Part shown: positions 31,360-42,650 of the stretch, one piece after another
Layout: every line of letters begins with the position of its first letter
Numbering within the stretch: the stretch's first letter is position 1
Assembly (NCBI GenBank): GCA_032164295.1
Contig: JAJHTX010000005.1
Coordinates: 372,001-436,000, forward strand
DNA from: Inonotus obliquus
Lineage: Eukaryota; Basidiomycota; Agaricomycetes; Hymenochaetales; Hymenochaetaceae
Length of the DNA: 64,000 bases
Direction: 5' to 3'
Notes under the pieces: model-generated
Databases searched by the model: none
Seen by the model: the letters and a program-made list of their open reading frames with translations, nothing else
Told to the model about the DNA's origin: nothing
Translations under genes and position numbers: made by a program

Positions 31360-32429
31360 AATGTGGGTGGTTGACGGCATTGGAGATGGGTACTCGGGAA
31401 CAGAGGAGGGATTGGAGGCAGATAGAGGCGAAGTGAAGGTGGGATGGAGGAAGACGTCTACGTCTGCATACGGCGGTTGATAACATTTCAGATTGTTTAT
31501 GCTCCCCCTCTGACATGGGTGCCAGCCCAGATCCATCGCTGCTCGGTAGCACGCGCTACCTGGTTCCCTCTTGACATGCGCCAGCAACTGGTCGGAGCGT
31601 AGATACCATCCATCTGTTGTGCAGCAGCCCGTCTCCAGGCCTGGGCAGTACCAGGGCTCGAAATTAGGATCGTGACAAGTCCTGATGTGCCTGTCTCTAC
31701 TTTGCACTGTCGCATATGCTAATTCGCACCCTGGAAAGGTGCACGCAATTCTTGAACTCGGGGCCATTTTTCGCCCAGGACCCCTCCTCTGCTGCGTTGC
31801 TCCGTTGTCAGGCGGCGGCGGGGAAGTTGACGATGACGATGACGACGTCTGGGTATTCATGGTTTGGAATTGGTTTAACGCTGCGACACCAGAATCTGGC
31901 ATCGCATGCTCTGCATGCTCTTGATTCATGTTCCGGACTCCAGCACCAGCTGAGCTCGAACATTGTTCAAGACTTATCAGCTGTGTGGAACCAGCACCTG
32001 TGTAGGCATATGGTGTAGGCGATACCGGATGAACCATGACTGGTTCTCGGTGCCTAACATCAGTAATCTTGAGGGTGATCGTCAGAGAAGGATGACTTTG
32101 TCGTGGAGGGTAAGTGCTTGCGGCCAGTACGCGGTCGACGACGGATGCACCATAAATGGGTACAAAAAACGCATTGTCCTTGATTGTTGGATATTGTTAG
32201 TTGAAACGCTCGGTGATGGAAGGCGAATGCTTACCGGTCTCTGCCAGTTCTCAGTCTGCCTTCCGAGTAATTCATAGTCACGGTTCGCAGCAGCATTGTT
32301 GGTAGCAATGAGACACTGCGCCAGAGGGAGAACGTCCGGTCCATAAGGAGGCACACGATAGTGATACTGCGTCTGCGAGGAAAAGGCTCCGTTAGGAGTT
32401 GCAGAGCATTGATGAAAGTACGAATACAT
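31357..32429 (-). CDS. C2H2-like zinc-finger protein, type V'
   Basis: Predicted 320-aa paralogue of type V. Exons: 32429-32235, 32178-32122, 32067-31357. Finger IACTFPGCELAYATVQSRDR then HIRTCH, followed by WYCPGLETGC, LRSDQLLAHVKRE and CYRAAMDLGWHP. Exon 2 is 25 codons shorter than in V. The position homologous to the V donor GTAAGC reads GCAAGC here, so intron 2 would be GC-AG, unless an in-frame GTACTG nine bases upstream is used. The C-terminus runs about 33 residues past the V stop and ends at TAG inside a hAT terminal fragment. Zinc ligands are intact. Confidence 0.75.
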
Positions 32430-32504
32430 CGATGAAGCTAAGGGTTGGACTCAGGAGGCTGTGGTAGAGATAGTGGAGAGAGAGGACGGTTGGGGAGACA
32501 GAGG

Positions 32505-32745
32505 GTCAGGTAGGGGTGTTTAAATACCTTTCCAGAGACCGGCGTCGAGGAACCAGGAAGCGTGGCATGGTCAGGATTCAGTGCTAAGGTCTGTAAGAAG
32601 GCCAATTGTTATCTGTTCTGTTCATCCAAATTAGGTTAAGCAGCTACGCTGTGGCCCTCAAGATCCGTCATATGCGTGATGACCAAAACGGGTTTCTTCC
32701 CAAATCGAGTATCCCCCTATCAGCATCGACGGAATATAAATCGCG
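32505..32745 (-). promoter_or_regulatory. Putative promoter of type V'
   Basis: Minus-strand GGAAAGGTATTTAAACACCCC lies about 90 nt upstream of the ATG, and GACGGAATATAAATCGCG on the plus strand about 300 nt upstream. Same arrangement as V, III and III'. Confidence 0.5.
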
Positions 32746-33638
32746 AAGCTCGTGCGGTGCGCGGGAAGCCATTTGGACCAGTTGGGCGGGTCATCAATGT
32801 GGCCTCGAGACCTTTGGGCTTGGCCTTTATTTGTCTCAGTCTGCAATAGAGAAGAGCCCTCCTCGATTTCTGTGATTGAAAATTTGCGTGCCAACTATCC
32901 TTAGAGGGGAGTGTCGCCTCTCAGTGACCTTTCGTGGCTTGACTTGATCGGCGACTGGGTCCATTTACCTTCGGATTCCGTACGTGGAATGGAAAGCATC
33001 GACGATGCGCCTCTACTCAGCTACCTTCAAGACGAGAGGGCGAGGCGCAGGGTGACATTCTCAGAGAGGGGAGACCCGATGCGGTCGTTCGGAATCACTC
33101 CAGGCCTCGGTTTAGTGCTTCGAGCGGGCCTTCGCCCTGATCTATAATGGGTCGCCCATCTCCCTGGAGCTCACGTCGGTTTTCAACGTTCATTCATCAG
33201 TTTCGAGATGCTATTCATACATGCACATTCAGGCCTCGAGATGTGAACCCATGAAATGTTAGCGGTTCTGGTTGTGCAAACCTACCCTCTTCAATAGAGT
33301 TCTCGCTGTCTTTGACGGAGAATCTCCTGCACTATCTCGCACATCTGTAGATTCCACTTCCCTTCGCAGTATCCGTCGCTCAAATCTTCACGCCTTGAAT
33401 GAACCATGGCTCCTTCAAACACCCTCATCTTACAGACTCAGTCCGGCACTGACACGCTCTCACGGGAGGCTCGGGGCACAAAGATCAAATTTATTTACCA
33501 GCAGTAGAGCCCAAATATTTTCATCCCACTCCTATGACTACATTAAAAGATGAAGGATGATCCAAAGTGAGAAATTAGCCAAGGGACGGTTACTTCCCGA
33601 CTTCCCTGTTATTCGACCAGCGTTCTTCCGCATCTGCC
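32746..33638. other. Upstream of V' with the conserved coding-like patch
   Basis: The patch LIGDWVHLPSDSVRGMESI begins near 32946 and continues DDAPLLSYLQDERARR, more open than in the other copies. No complete gene assigned. Confidence 0.4.
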
Positions 33639-33898
33639 CAGAAAACCTTGTCCGAGGCTGAGGGATGCTTTCTTTCTTTCTTTTGTGGCCTCGACAAAAG
33701 GAGAAACCGTCCAAATCCGGCTACCCCTATGATAGTAAGATATGATAAGCGCGCGTCTCCGTGCGTGCCTGGGGTTGCAGTGGCTTGCAGTGGCTTGCGT
33801 CGCTGATGGATGGGGGGTAACCAGATTTGGATGTTTCGTCGGGCACGCACAAGAAAGAAAGAAAACACCTCAGACAAGGTTTTCCAGAACGGCTAAGT
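33639..33898. mobile_element. Fold-back MITE, about 260 bp
   Basis: Two imperfect inverted arms of about 85 bp (CAGAAAACCTTGTCCGAGG... with CTTTCTTTCTTTCTT) enclose about 90 bp. ATCTGCC stands at both flanks (33632-33638, 33899-33905), a probable 7-8 bp target duplication. The homologous position in V block copy 1 lacks it. Confidence 0.65.
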
Positions 33899-33905
33899 AT
33901 CTGCC

Positions 33906-34493
33906 TTGGCGACAAAACGAACAAAGACTGAGATATAACCTGTTTAAGATAATCGATTTGAGTAAATGTGGTGAGCGAGGGAATTCGAACGTTGGTTCCT
34001 TTCCGTTTCCCGTATTCTCCGGACTTCAACAACTCCGAAGCCCGGATGCATGAGTCAATTATCGTGAGTGGAATGGATTTGTTGTTCAAAAGTCCTCGAG
34101 TCTTTCTCGATTCGGATGTCTTCTTGTAGACCGTCAACACTGGTGAATGTATTAACACTGTCCCCTTCGTCTCTTCCCCAGTCTCAAACCCCCACCCCCT
34201 GCGTAGACTACTACTATGGAGCATGAAATACAATATTATCGTACTTATCTCCAGAATACTTTGGTGCGCAAGACAAGTGTTGGAACCAGACAATGCACAT
34301 TGAATGCCGTTCCTGCGAGACTAGAGAATTGATCTTCACCCTTTAAATCTCAGAGTCCCCTGACTGCCTGTGACCGTATATTACATAAACAATATAGTTG
34401 AAGGATGAATCAGACAGGAGGTACTTAACGTCGCCGTGGCCCAGAGCCGTGACAAAATTCCGCACTTTCTTTTGGAGATGGGTCACATCCCAG
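33906..34493. other. Intergenic between V' block and I'
   Basis: The V-block similarity ends near 34130. No gene seen. Confidence 0.45.
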
Positions 34494-35709
34494 TCAGACC
34501 GCTAACTGACTCTCTTCCTCCCGGTCATGCAAGTGGCGGTGGAAATTTCTTTGACAATTGAAACCCTCGTCGGGGCATCTGCATCGATCTTCGCGATTTT
34601 TCCCTTTCATCTTCGCCGCAGAACAAAACCACATGTTTGTCTCATAGTGTTTTTCTCGCATATGTCTCTTCTTTGCGCTTTTTGCTTCCGAATGCTCCAA
34701 GCCAAGGTCTGAGTTGCGGAAGAGAACATGACGCTCCGGATTCCTAGGTTGTTTCCAGAGGACTGTGTGCACCCGTGCTTTGCGGGTACGTGAAAAGCTC
34801 GAACATCGAGCTCTGCCCTACCTGGGCCTCGGTCATAATGTTGGAAGTCCTGCTCAAGAAAGGAGGGGCATCGAAAGGACTGATCGGATGCGGTGTACGC
34901 GCTATCTTGGTGAGCGAAAGGCCCGGACGCTGAGCTCTTCGGTGCCTGGAACTTCACCTGGGTGTATGTCCCGCCCAAGAAGGAGGGAGGCATCATCATC
35001 TCTTGATAAGATGGGTGGATGATGCCCGACTCCATCTGATTGTAGTAATCGTCTCTCCCGTACGAGAGCGACGGGAACCAATTGGTATACCCTTCGGCGG
35101 CGGCATGAGGGAAATGTTCAAAGGTCGATGCAATGCCGCACTGCGGTCCCGTCCATGATGATGGTTGTACGTTGAGCGGGGCAGCCCCGTCGACGGTGTG
35201 CCCCTCATACACTTTCTCAGCCTGGTGATAAGCAGGGACATCCTCGAAGAAGGAGAACTAGCGGGGCTCGTTAATCGCAATAGTATTCAGAATGGAGAAA
35301 TAGTACTCACAGACGCTTCCATGTTATATCCAAGACTCATATCTGTTCCTGTGGCCGGCACCGGTTGCTGACCGAATGTCTGAGCATAGAGCTCGCCCAT
35401 ACCAGGTACATTATCGACCGGTGCATAGTAGGCATCGTTCTGATTGAGTATTTTAATCGTAAACTTGCACGGCTCTGCGATGATGGGGTGTAGGAGATGC
35501 GCAAGCGGGGGCGAGTAGGGAAGGTAACGTGTTGGATCTTTCTCGATAAAAGACCCGGCCTTTGCCTCTATCCCGTCACTGTCTCTATCTCTGGTTGTTT
35601 TCTGAAGAAGCATTCCGGCAACCGGCGTCGCGTACTCCTCGAAGAGACTTTCATTGATAAAAGGTGCTGCGACATGTAAGATGGCCGAATGATGATAAGG
35701 CTGATGCAT
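34494..35709 (-). pseudogene. Zinc-finger family type I' pseudogene
   Basis: Copy of type I, complete in the window. From ATG at 35709 (MHQPYHHSAI) the frame runs through CKFTIKILNQNDAYY to SLGYNMEAS, an intron (donor near 35310, acceptor CTAG near 35261), then FSFFEDVPAYHQ, GYTNWFPSLSYG and MESGIIHPSYQEM. The frame is lost near 34770, beside a deletion of about 100 codons relative to III. The finger region reads RNSDLGLEHSEAKSAKKRHM, so both cysteines are lost, and CPG is CSA. RCRCPDEGFNCQRN survives. The gene ends at TGA where type III has TGT of VCLGW. It is non-functional as a finger, though a truncated protein could still be made. Confidence 0.78.
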
Positions 35710-35795
35710 TAGGGCTCGCAAGCGTACCGTAACGTACGGATACGGCCCGTACGTATATGGATACGCTCTGTACTCGTATAGGAGGTAGAGGATCA
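35710..35795. mobile_element. Truncated hAT end fragment (copy 2)
   Basis: Same as 1080-1164, one base longer, with GATGCAT on both flanks. Shared by both block copies, so inserted before duplication. Confidence 0.6.
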
Positions 35796-36290
35796 GATGC
35801 ATTGGGTTATTGCTGGGACCGCAGCTACTTGGGCTTGATCTGTGGCGACACCATCGGCTCAGTATATTGACCATGTTTGTTTTTGTGTATATTTGGATTG
35901 GCCATACTATAGGTGCTGCTGGTTGACTTCAGAGCTTGATGAATTGACGTGTCCGAAGGGTGTGATTCACCTCGCCCGTATGCGGTCCTATTTTTTGGGC
36001 CATGTGCTCTGGGTCAAAGAGGGTCCATGATCACGGTGTACTGGCATTCGCGACCCGGAGCAACATCCAGTTGCCTCTAATAACAGTGCACATTTACATT
36101 TGACAATGATGGTTGGTCGGACCCGATCCTTAATCCAAATCCCCAACATTGGGCGATGGTGACAGCACAACTTAGGAGCGAATCTCCGCCCGGCGTCTCA
36201 GTCCTCGCATCTCTCCCCAAATCTCACTTGCACCACTTCTCTGATCTGATAGGCAACGACGGTATTCTTACCCAAACGATATATAGTTTC
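35796..36290. other. Intergenic, duplicated block
   Basis: Aligns with 1165-1658. No gene recognised. Confidence 0.5.
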
Positions 36291-36294
36291 ATGA
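36291..36294. other. Empty insertion site for the 3.57 kb element
   Basis: TTTCATG is joined directly to AAGAACGG here, whereas in block copy 1 the same flanks enclose 1659-5229. Confidence 0.9.
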
Positions 36295-36779
36295 AGAACG
36301 GTTGTAACATAAAAAATGTGCAAAAAAAGGAAGTGAGGGATTAAGTTGTTTGAAAGTGGATCGTATACAACCAACGTACAAACTCTGGCCGCATATCGCG
36401 TTATTCAATGGCTCGCCTCGCATGGGACGACGGGCAAAGTCAAGCAACCGACCGAATTGACCACCGGGGTATCTACAACACTTCTTCCTTCTTCCCAGCT
36501 CCAACCTGAATAATTAAGAACACACGTCTGAGTGTAAGTTCCGAATGGCGCGCTTTCTGCGCCACTTGTGTGCATCCCCTACTTCACAACTGACCCTAAT
36601 CGTGAAGCTAACACGCTCTCAGTGAGAACTCCCTTGCTCATGAATCGGCGAGGAGCAAACGAAGGACGAATATAATGGATAAGTCGAATTGATGGCCTGT
36701 CTATCTTTGGATAGGGCCTCTGGTGGTATGAACTGGAGAAGGGATTGGAGGCGGATGGGGGCGAAGCGAAGCTAGAATG

Positions 36780-37680
36780 GAGGAAGATGTCTTTTGGGAA
36801 AGCTTTGCTACGTCCGCATCCAAGGCGGTAGATAATCTTCCAGTCGTTTGACTCTCCCCCTAACATTCGGGATGCCACCCCCAAGCTATCGCTGCTCGGT
36901 AGTATGCGCTACCTCGTTCTCTCCTAGCATGGATGAGAAGTCGGTAGGAGTGTATAAACCCTTCGTCTTTTCGACAGCGGCCCGCGTCGGCTGTCGCCGC
37001 CTCCAGGCCTGGGCGGTACCAGCGTCCGCACTTGTGGTACGTCTTCATGTGTCTCGTTCTGTCTTGCAATATGCAGGGTTGCAACCCAGAAAGGTGCACG
37101 CAACTCTTGAACTCAGGGCAAATTTCATTCGGGTCGTCTCCTCTGCGGCGTTGCCTCGTTATCAGGCGGCGTTGTCGATGGGGGCGAGGAGGAAATTGAC
37201 GTTGACGATGGCGACATCGGAGTCGCCACCGTCTGGAATTAGTTTAGCGTTGCGACACCAGAATCTGACATGGCATTCTCTTGAAAGTTGGGATCTAGCA
37301 CTATCTGAGCTCGAACATTGTTCGAGACTTATCAGCTGCGTGTAGCCAGTACGGGCATCTGTCGAAGTAGTCGCCGAGGAACCATGTTAGGTATTCAGCG
37401 CTGCGCTGTATCAGGAAGCTTAACGGGGATCGTTAGAGAAAGATAACTTCATCGTAAAGTACATATGCTTACGAGTTTGTCTCCACTGGAATCACAGTAT
37501 TCACCTAATCGAACGTACACACTACTCTACCAGTCGAGTACCCCGCGGTCCGGGTGATGATTGCGCAGGAGTCAGGAGACGCACAGTCGGAAAGGACATC
37601 GACGACATCGTCCATAGTTATTTGAGGTTGAGCGCGCTCGGTGATGAAAGAAGAACAAGACTAGTTTTCGCTTTTTCTGT
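36780..37680 (-). pseudogene. Zinc-finger family type II' pseudogene
   Basis: Copy of type II at 5700-6680. Readable pieces: LQDRTRHMKTYHKCGRWYRP, GLEAATADAGRCRKDEGF, LLIHARRERGSAYYRAAIAW then GWHPEC. WYCPG is WYRPG (WYLPG in copy 1), and the first finger cysteines are degraded. In-frame stops lie in the Ser-rich upstream part. Confidence 0.75.
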
Positions 37681-37789
37681 TTCCTGAACGAATAGCCCGC
37701 CGTGCAGCATCGTTGCCTACGCGGGCAACTATATCATTCTTAGTTATTCACCCTCTACTAATAGCTCATAAAATGTAGGCCTAAGCCCA

Positions 37790-38156
37790 CATATCCAGGA
37801 AGACTCACAGAAACCAAACCCTTTCAGCTGACAGAGTGTCTATCTTCCTATTCATTAAGCACCCGAAGTACCAATCAGCCGAGCAGCAACTTCAGAGGCG
37901 AATCCGCGAATCCAACCCTGTTCAGGCGTTGGCAATTGGCAAGAAGCGCGGTCCCATTGACCAGAGTACAAAAAGGGTCTTCCATTAGGAAATGAGGCGT
38001 AGAATGCTGTTCACGGAAGGCGAGAAAGGCATTACGGGAAGAGAAATGCGCCAGAGTCCAGTTATTGTGGTGAGATGTACGGACAGCGGCAGACAACTCA
38101 ACGCGATTACATAATACTGTGAAGTCCACAGTTTCCATATATGGCAGATTCTTCAC
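37790..38156 (+). pseudogene. Decayed copy of the small gene (block 2)
   Basis: Equivalent of 6690-7060, with further differences. The opposite strand keeps a 93-codon open frame (37875-38156, MKNLPYMETVDFTVLCN). The two opposite-strand frames differ by indels that change the reading in the middle, which argues against selection on them. Confidence 0.4.
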
Positions 38157-38400
38157 GAAGATTTAAGCCATCTTTTCGGAAATTTTCAACCGACGTTTCT
38201 TCAGTCAATTGCTTGAATGAGTACTTAGATGGCTTTAATTGAGCAATCATGATTCGTAAGTCGTCTTCCATCGTCTCGTAAATTCACTCACTCATGGACT
38301 CCATCCAGGCGGCTTAGACTAGCTTGCTCCCACTGGGTTTCTCATTTCTCGATGCCGTGGTCAGACTGATGATGGTCAGATTAATGATCAGAGCACCGCT
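38090..38400. other. Conserved 3' module downstream of III'
   Basis: Same module as 7020-7330, including the intron-like GTAAGTCGTCTTCCATCG ... CTCCATCCAG. Confidence 0.5.
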
Positions 38401-38492
38401 AGCGACTGATAATTCACGGAGACGCTACTTGTACTAATTACAGATGGATCAGCAGTGATGCGTTGCTCAGAGATGGGGGTGCGAAGATGGAT

Positions 38493-40059
38493 CTATGAGG
38501 TGGGGAGCGACGGAGAAGACGAGGAGGTTGGAAAGAGAGGGGACAGGATGTAGTCCGCCAGAGAATTCCGCTTTTTTGGCGATGGATCCCATCCCAGACA
38601 GACCGCCAGCTGATAGCAGTGGCTGTCTTCCCCTCGGTAACGCAAGTGTCGGAGAAGGTTTCTCTGGCAATTGAAACCTTCGTCGGGGCATTTGCAGCGA
38701 TCTTTTGTGTTTTTTGCTTTAATCCTCGCCCCAGGACAAATCCACATCAATGTCTCGTAATGCATTTCCTTCATGTGCCTCCTCTTGGTGCTTTTGTTCC
38801 CAAATGTTCGGTCGCACCCTTCATAATCGCAGCTGTGTCGCCAAGCTCGCGTACTGGTGCCAGCGTTCTGGGCTCGGTGATTTGACCCAGAATTATCTCG
38901 CTCGGAGACACGAGAGGGAGTGGCGTGATCGCCAGAAAGATGGTTAGAGCTGCCAGCAACGACACCGTTGACGGGTGTCGTCGAGTGCTTCGGCATCTCT
39001 TGATTATTGTTGTAAAGATCGCGTATTTGCGAACTTGCACATGAGTCAAGACTCATATGTTGAAGCCGGTTGATGTCGGCCTGTGGATCTTGGGGAACAT
39101 GAGATGGTTCCGATCCGTGTCCGTCAGGCTCAGGACTTTCGGCGGTGCTTGGGGTTGATGCATCCGTAAATGGACTGCCATGATTATAGGGCAGGTAGGA
39201 AGAATAGTGCGGATGAGCCAGGGGCTGGATTTCGAAAGGAGGCGCCGTGCTGTGTGTGCCTGGGCCGTACTCAAAGGACTGACCACGTGCGGTGTACGTG
39301 CCATCTAGGTGATCGAAAGGCCCGAACGCCGAGCTCTGCGACACCTGGGACTCCGCCTCGGTGCAAGTCCCGCTCAAGAAGGAGGGAGGCGTCATCATCT
39401 CTTGATAAGATGGATGGATAATGCCCGACTCCATCTGACTGCAATCGTCGCCCCCGTACGAGACGGACGGGAACCAATTGGTATACCCGTCGGCGGCGGC
39501 ATGAGTGAAAGGTTGACAGGCCGATGCAGTGGCGCACTGCGGTCCCATCCAGTATGATGGTTGCAAGTCGAGCGGGGCAACCCCGTCGACGGTGTGTCCC
39601 GAGTAGGCTTGTTCAGCTTGGTGATGAGCCGGGATCGTTCCTGCGAAGGAGGAGGACTAAACGGGCCCATTAATCACAATAGTCTCCAGAATGGAGAGGA
39701 AGTACTTACAGATGGTTCCGCGTTATAGCCCAGGCTCGTCTCTGTCCCTGTGGCCAGCATCGATTGCTGACCGAATGTCTGCGTGTAGAGCTCGTTCACA
39801 CCAACAGGTACGTTATGAACCGGTGCATAGTAGTAGCTGTCGTTCTGGTCGAACGTTGAAACTGTAAGCTTACATTGCTTCTGCGGCGATGAAATGGAGG
39901 AAACACGCTCACATATTGCATCCAGTTATCAGTTGATTCGGCAGCAACGGGAACTGCGGGGGCAGGGTCTTGATCCGTGTTGCTGTACATTTCGTGGCCT
40001 GCATCGCCTACGTCAAACATTGGAAAGGGTGTGAAGGTTTCCGGGTAATAGTATGACAT
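38493..40059 (-). CDS. C2H2-like zinc-finger protein, type III'
   Basis: Predicted 492-aa near-twin of type III. Exons: 40059-39913, 39877-39710, 39656-38493. Start MSYYYPETF. Exon 2 has nine extra bases. The finger (SCDYEGC ... RRHMKEMH), MWICPG, CKCPDEGFNCQRN and CYQLAVCLGWDP are identical to III. The 35-nt first intron (GTGAGC...AGAAG) is conserved in length and phase, which supports it as a real micro-intron. Differences from III are mostly in the disordered N-terminal half. Both copies appear functional. Confidence 0.8.
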
Positions 40060-40149
40060 CTCTGAACAGGATGTAAGTGGTTGAGGTAAAGCGCGAGGGT
40101 AGAGCTGATGACGAGAGGGGGTCAAGTTGATGGAGAGACAGAGCGTTGG

Positions 40150-40378
40150 GTAGGGGTGCTTAAATATTTTCCAGCAGAAGCTGATGTACGGAGACCTAAG
40201 TTGGAACAAGACAGGGCCCAAGTTCTGTGCCAAGCTCTATTGTTCTCATTCATCACCATCCCGATACGGTTAAATCACTGCGCTGTGGCCCACATCTCTG
40301 TGACGTATGGGCATCAGTTTTTCTCTTCAGAATCGTGCGTCCCCCTATCACCACTGGCACCACCGGCGGAATACAAAC
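40150..40378 (-). promoter_or_regulatory. Putative promoter of type III'
   Basis: TATTTAAGCACCCC on the minus strand lies about 105 nt upstream, and GGCGGAATACAAA on the plus strand about 310 nt upstream; the second carries one substitution in the TATAAA core compared with III. Confidence 0.45.
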
Positions 40379-42650
40379 CACGATAATCACATGCGGGAAG
40401 GCACCGCATTTGCAAACAGATTTGGGTCATTTGGATCGGTGGGGCGGATCATTCGTCAATGTGGCTTCGACCTCTGGGCTTGGCCTCAGCTTACGAGAGA
40501 GGAGACCCCGTCGATTCATGTGATTGAAATTTGCGCCCTGCTGACTATCCAGTAGTCTCTCAAACTGTGATGGACGCTTCGTGGCCTGATTCCGAAGTAT
40601 TCTATTGGCTGCTTTGATCGGCGACTCGGTCCATTTACTTCCGGGATCCATCCGTAGAATGGAGAGCACCGAAGACCGAAGACAACCTACCGCTCAGCTA
40701 GTCCGAAGGAGAGTGACGAAGAGTCGGGAGACTTTCTTAGACTTAGACTAAAGGCTCAATGTCGTCTGGACTCTGCCAGGTATTCTTCGAAAATTGGCGG
40801 ACGCTTATCCTAAGGTCTAAAGGTACATACATAGGTCTATCTACTTCCCCTCTCGCTCTGAATGTTTGTCAGGGCTGATGTGTTGTTACACGTCCATGAT
40901 TAGCACCACAGCTGCCCAAGTCTGACCCGCGTCGGGATCAAATCTATCCCGACCTTCGACTCAGGATGCAAACCATGCGTCCGTTTGTATGGATGATTAA
41001 GGTCGCATTGGTAAGTGGGGAAGGCTGCTGAACGACTGCAGAGCTGGAGGAATCAACATGGCCGAAGGGTATGACCTCGCCCATATGCCTTCTTGTTTGG
41101 GCCGTGTTCTCTAAGGGACCGTGCTCAAGCTATACCAGGGACGCAACATACCGTTCAGACCCGTCGTGCGGTCTCTTCCTCGGTCCGCATGGCCTGTGCT
41201 AAAGTACGACCCCATATGATACTCCTACCAGGATGTGACGGTCAGAGATGGACGGAAAGATATGCGCGCTGTTGTATCGGCGAATCTGGCACCAGGGAGG
41301 TCCGCCGTACGGAATGGTGTTGTGCACGAGGAATGAGGAATCTCCATCCCATCTCTGGTTTCCCATTGTCCCAAATGGCGTAGATTCACCGGAATGTTGG
41401 TGATGTGCTTCATCGAGTATGTCAACTCCTTCCTTCCGGTCTGGTAGAAGAGAAATGCATCCAAGCTCACAGGACATGCGATGGTAGAACTTGAAGCGTA
41501 AGCCTCTGCATTGCACGAGCTGAACGAGTTCTCTGTCGGTAACTTGGTGGCTCAGTACTCAGCACACTTCACGGACACATATTGATATAGAATGGATCTC
41601 GATGAATTTATACCGATTCGATACTGGATTTCTTTTTATGGACATCCGGGATTAATGAAGATCATTAATTTTTAGAATCAGCGTCTTGGGCGCGTGTGCT
41701 GGCTGAAAATTGCGCTGATGTTCTTGTTCTTGGACGATAAGAAATCAATAAGACCACTTCACAGTAAACATCATGATCGAGACCCGTATTGAAGCGGCCG
41801 GAGGAAAACACCTCCTTTGAGTCAGGCTTGTTTATATTAGCAGGCATCTCGAGGAGTGGTAATGCATCACCTGGAGGGGAAGAAAGAGGAAAGGAGACCG
41901 AGATGATAGCAAATTGCTCCCAGGAACGCCGCGAATAATTGATGAGAGTGTGCGCCTTGGCTGTGCTGTATAAGTACTCGTGAGAAATTTATGCTAGGAA
42001 AAAGTCGGACTGTGACGTGACGCGCATCCTTCTTCAATTCGATCAACGACTTCGTTTCGCCTTCGAAAAGTCAAACGGACTTCTTATTCTGCCCCGGTTT
42101 ACTCGAGTGATCGCGGGTAACCATGCCATGGAATAAATAGACTGAGCTGCGGCCGTCCATGAGTTGCCAAGAAGTGTGACTGTGACTGTGATAATAATAA
42201 AGATGCGATTCCGACGCGGTTATCAAAATCAAAATCATCGGGCGCGTCCCTTCTTCTCTTCAAAACTCGGACTCCTGAGTCCTTCTCCCGACTTCCCCTC
42301 GCCTCCTCCTCTACCTCATCTCCCTCCCTTCCCTATTGTCTCCTCCCCCTTCCACACTCCTTGGAAACCACTCTCTTTTACATACGCCACGTTCCTTTCA
42401 TAGACGAGGATTCGGCTAGTCTCTCCCTTAGATCTTAATACTCCCTTAACAAGTTACTTTGCGCCTGCGAACAAGTCGACTACGGCGACACAACTACTTT
42501 GCGACTATTCAGCGTGGCAAGCGGAGCTATTCGACAACGTACTTTAACATCTGTTCTGAACACGCTCGTTCCGTGGCGTTTCTGAACTTCGCACTCGCTA
42601 TTTCATTCACGACGTCGTCTGGAAGAGGCGTTATCGCTTGCTAGGAGATC
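40379..42650. other. End of duplicated block and AA14 upstream region
   Basis: The block ends near 41074. A 105-codon minus-strand frame at 41199-41516 has no recognisable feature. A pyrimidine-rich tract at about 42275-42400 precedes the AA14 gene and may be part of its promoter or 5' leader. Confidence 0.5.

Larger units (their letters stand above)
31020..34130. repeat. Segmental duplication, type V block copy 2
   Basis: Counterpart of 17390-20235; see that entry. It carries two insertions not present in copy 1 (31317-31359 and 33639-33898). Confidence 0.85.
34628..41074. repeat. Segmental duplication, block copy 2 (I'-II'-III')
   Basis: Counterpart of 1-9951. It lacks the 3571-bp insertion, which accounts for almost all of the length difference (6447 against 9951 bp). 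Confidence 0.93.

Noticed and set aside
33727..34293. 188-codon minus-strand frame starting MSGSNTCLAHQ
   Set aside because: It runs through the fold-back MITE and has no counterpart in V block copy 1.
41199..41516. 105-codon minus-strand frame just outside duplicated block 2
   Set aside because: No domain, no conservation within the window, and overlapping frames of equal length.
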